Notes under the pieces: generated by a model
Database searches by the model: none
What the model was told of the DNA's origin: nothing
Seen by the model: the letters and a program-made list of their open reading frames with translations, nothing else
Program-made: the position numbers and the translations under genes
Part shown: one piece after another, positions 6,913 to 8,053 of the stretch
Numbering within the stretch: position 1 is the stretch's first letter
How the letters are laid out: the number at the start of each line of letters is the position of its first letter
Assembly (NCBI GenBank): GCA_029240955.1
Contig: JARDZH010000136.1
Location: 1-8,053, forward strand
Length of the DNA: 8,053 nucleotides
Direction: 5' to 3'
Source: Pseudomonas sp.
GTDB lineage: Bacteria; Pseudomonadota; Gammaproteobacteria; Pseudomonadales; Pseudomonadaceae

Positions 6913-8046
6913 TCAGCGGGTCAGCACCGTCACCCAGGGTGTCCAGTTTTCAAGTTTCACGCCATGCGGCTGCGCCATGGCGCGCAATGCTGCTTGCGGG
7001 TTTCCGGTGTCGTAAACGCCGGTGATGCGCAGCTCGGCCAACTGAGCGTCCTTCACCCAGACAGCGCCCGGCAGATAGCGCTGCAGGGCGGCCACCATGT
7101 CGCCCAGACGAGCGTTGTCGGCGATCAGTTGACCCTTGCGCCAGGTCGCGACGCGGCTTGCCGGCAAGCTGTCCAGTCGTGCCTGATGACTGGACGGCTC
7201 GAAGTTCAGGCGTTGGCCGGCAGTCAAACCCGGACTGAGCAAGCGCCTGGAACCGTGCTCGGTCACGGTGACCGAGCCGTGTTGAACAGCAACGGCAATG
7301 GTTTTCGATTCCAGGTCGACATTGAATGCCGTGCCCGTCACGGTAACGTCCAGCTCCCGCGCGCGCACGTTGAACGGCCGCTCGCGATCAGGCTGAACCT
7401 CGAAAAACACCTGGCCGCGCAGCAAGCGGATATCACGCTTGGCGTCGGTGAAATCCACGGCGATGGCGCTGTCGGCGTCCAGCACCGCACGGCTGCCGTC
7501 CGGTAATTCAACATCCCGGCGCTCACCCTGGGCGGTCTGGAAGTCCGACTGAAGCGCGGTGTTCAGGTTGGGGCCGACCGTCGCGACCAGACAGGCTGCG
7601 AGCGCGCCGCCGATGGCCCAACGCAGTGGGCGCCTGCGGGGCTGGCGAACGTGGGGTGGCGGTACGGCAGCTGGCAGTCGTTCTGCATTCGGTGTTTTCA
7701 CGGCGGGCCATTTGTGCGCTGTAGCAGGTGCCAGGTGCCCGGTCAGTTTCCAGATGTGCTCGGCTTTGCCCAGCGCCTCGGCATGCTCCGGCGCTGCGTC
7801 CCGCCACGCGTCGAAACGCGCCTGAAGCTGCGTGTCCTCTGGCGCCTGACTGACGCGCAGCAGCCAGTCCAGCGCAACGTCCAGATCAGCTTGGCGAGAA
7901 TCGGCTTGCGGCATATCCGGTGAGGCTCCGGCGTCGGAAAAGGGCGGCAAGGGTTGCACAGGAATGCTCCCTTGAGCAAAAGACGTTTGCCCGGCGTCTT
8001 TTTTCAGCGATTCATCCGGGTTTATGTTCGCTCGGGCATCAGTCAT
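6913..8046 (-). CDS. FecR-family anti-sigma factor (iron-type cell-surface signalling), start uncertain
   Basis: Inner-membrane regulator that holds or activates a FecI-type ECF sigma factor and receives the signal from the receptor STN domain. In order (numbered from 8046): a cytoplasmic sigma-binding DUF4880 region at about 55-100 (ALDWLLR, FDAWR, PEHAEALGKAEHIW), a basic stretch RRR, one membrane segment at about 142-159, the periplasmic FecR domain at about 171-265 (LPDGSRAVLDADS, LLRGQVFFEV, TVTGTAFNV), and a C-terminal STN-like part at about 305-377. The Gly-Thr at 238-239 matches the place where related Pseudomonas anti-sigma proteins such as FoxR self-cleave. The 377-residue frame is longer than E. 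coli FecR (317). A GTG at 7959 with AAGGGAG seven bases upstream (348 residues) or the ATG at 7914 (333) may be the true start. The ATG at 8046 has ATGA context, which would suit overlap with an upstream sigma gene. Confidence 0.92.
   Translation of the reverse strand: MTDARANINPDESLKKDAGQTSFAQGSIPVQPLPPFSDAGASPDMPQADSRQADLDVALDWLLRVSQAPEDTQLQARFDAWRDAAPEHAEALGKAEHIWKLTGHLAPATAHKWPAVKTPNAERLPAAVPPPHVRQPRRRPLRWAIGGALAACLVATVGPNLNTALQSDFQTAQGERRDVELPDGSRAVLDADSAIAVDFTDAKRDIRLLRGQVFFEVQPDRERPFNVRARELDVTVTGTAFNVDLESKTIAVAVQHGSVTVTEHGSRRLLSPGLTAGQRLNFEPSSHQARLDSLPASRVATWRKGQLIADNARLGDMVAALQRYLPGAVWVKDAQLAELRITGVYDTGNPQAALRAMAQPHGVKLENWTPWVTVLTR
7957..7973 (-). promoter_or_regulatory. Strong ribosome site before an alternative GTG start of the FecR gene
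   Basis: On the minus strand AAGGGAG (7973-7967) is followed by seven bases and GTG (7959-7957), in frame with FecR. This is the best ribosome site visible at the gene's 5' end. The ATG at 8046 shows no comparable signal in the seven bases left upstream, and the ATG at 7914 has only GGAG at an 11-base distance. Confidence 0.45.
7978..8002. terminator. Terminator-like hairpin near the 5' end of the FecR frame
   Basis: An 8-base perfect inverted repeat AAAAGACG / CGTCTTTT with a 9-base loop. The plus-strand T run is six bases and the minus-strand run is four. It lies between the 8046 ATG and the GTG at 7959. If the FecR protein starts at the GTG, this could be an intergenic terminator or attenuator after the upstream gene; if it starts at 8046, it is inside coding sequence and probably incidental. 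Confidence 0.35.
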
Positions 8047-8053
8047 GTCTGCG

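Noticed and set aside
1..8053. tRNA, rRNA, CRISPR arrays, insertion sequences, integrase or phage genes
   Set aside because: Nothing resembling these was seen; the window is nearly filled by four minus-strand genes.

Overview
The window looks like chromosome from a GC-rich gammaproteobacterium, most probably Pseudomonas (P. syringae/fluorescens type). The grounds are the codon use, a FecR-type anti-sigma factor beside a TonB-dependent receptor, and a chemoreceptor with a sigma-28-like promoter. All four genes lie on the minus strand, so in transcription order they run from the right end of the window to the left. The many long plus-strand open frames are antisense shadows.

In transcription order: (1) a FecR-family anti-sigma regulator at 6913-8046, whose partner sigma gene should lie just beyond the right edge; (2) a 132-bp spacer with a very good FliA (sigma-28) promoter match, driving (3) a membrane chemoreceptor (MCP) with a large periplasmic Cache-type sensor at 4783-6780, closed by a strong hairpin terminator at 4716-4745; (4) a compact control region at 4617-4715 with a FecI-type ECF promoter match and a Fur-box-like palindrome; (5) a TonB-dependent receptor with an N-terminal STN signalling domain; (6) an M16 (pitrilysin/insulinase family) zinc protease with a lipoprotein signal, running off the left edge.

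Read together, this is a cell-surface-signalling locus (sigma / anti-sigma / transducing receptor) whose receptor is paired with a protease. That pairing resembles the protease-associated import arrangement known from Pectobacterium FusA/FusC, where plant ferredoxin is imported and cleaved for iron, and from E. coli yddB/pqqL. The likely logic is: iron starvation lifts Fur repression, ligand on the receptor signals through STN to FecR, the sigma factor fires the receptor promoter, and receptor and protease are made together. The ligand cannot be read from sequence; an iron-containing host protein is the leading guess. A flagellar-regulon chemoreceptor sits inside this locus.

One stretch looks like a data artefact. 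Bases 1770-1782 match the 13-base core of the common Illumina adapter exactly, and they fall where the receptor gene should end. The receptor frame runs 206 bases into the protease gene as a result; removing the 13 bases restores a short end and a stop 12 bases before the protease start.
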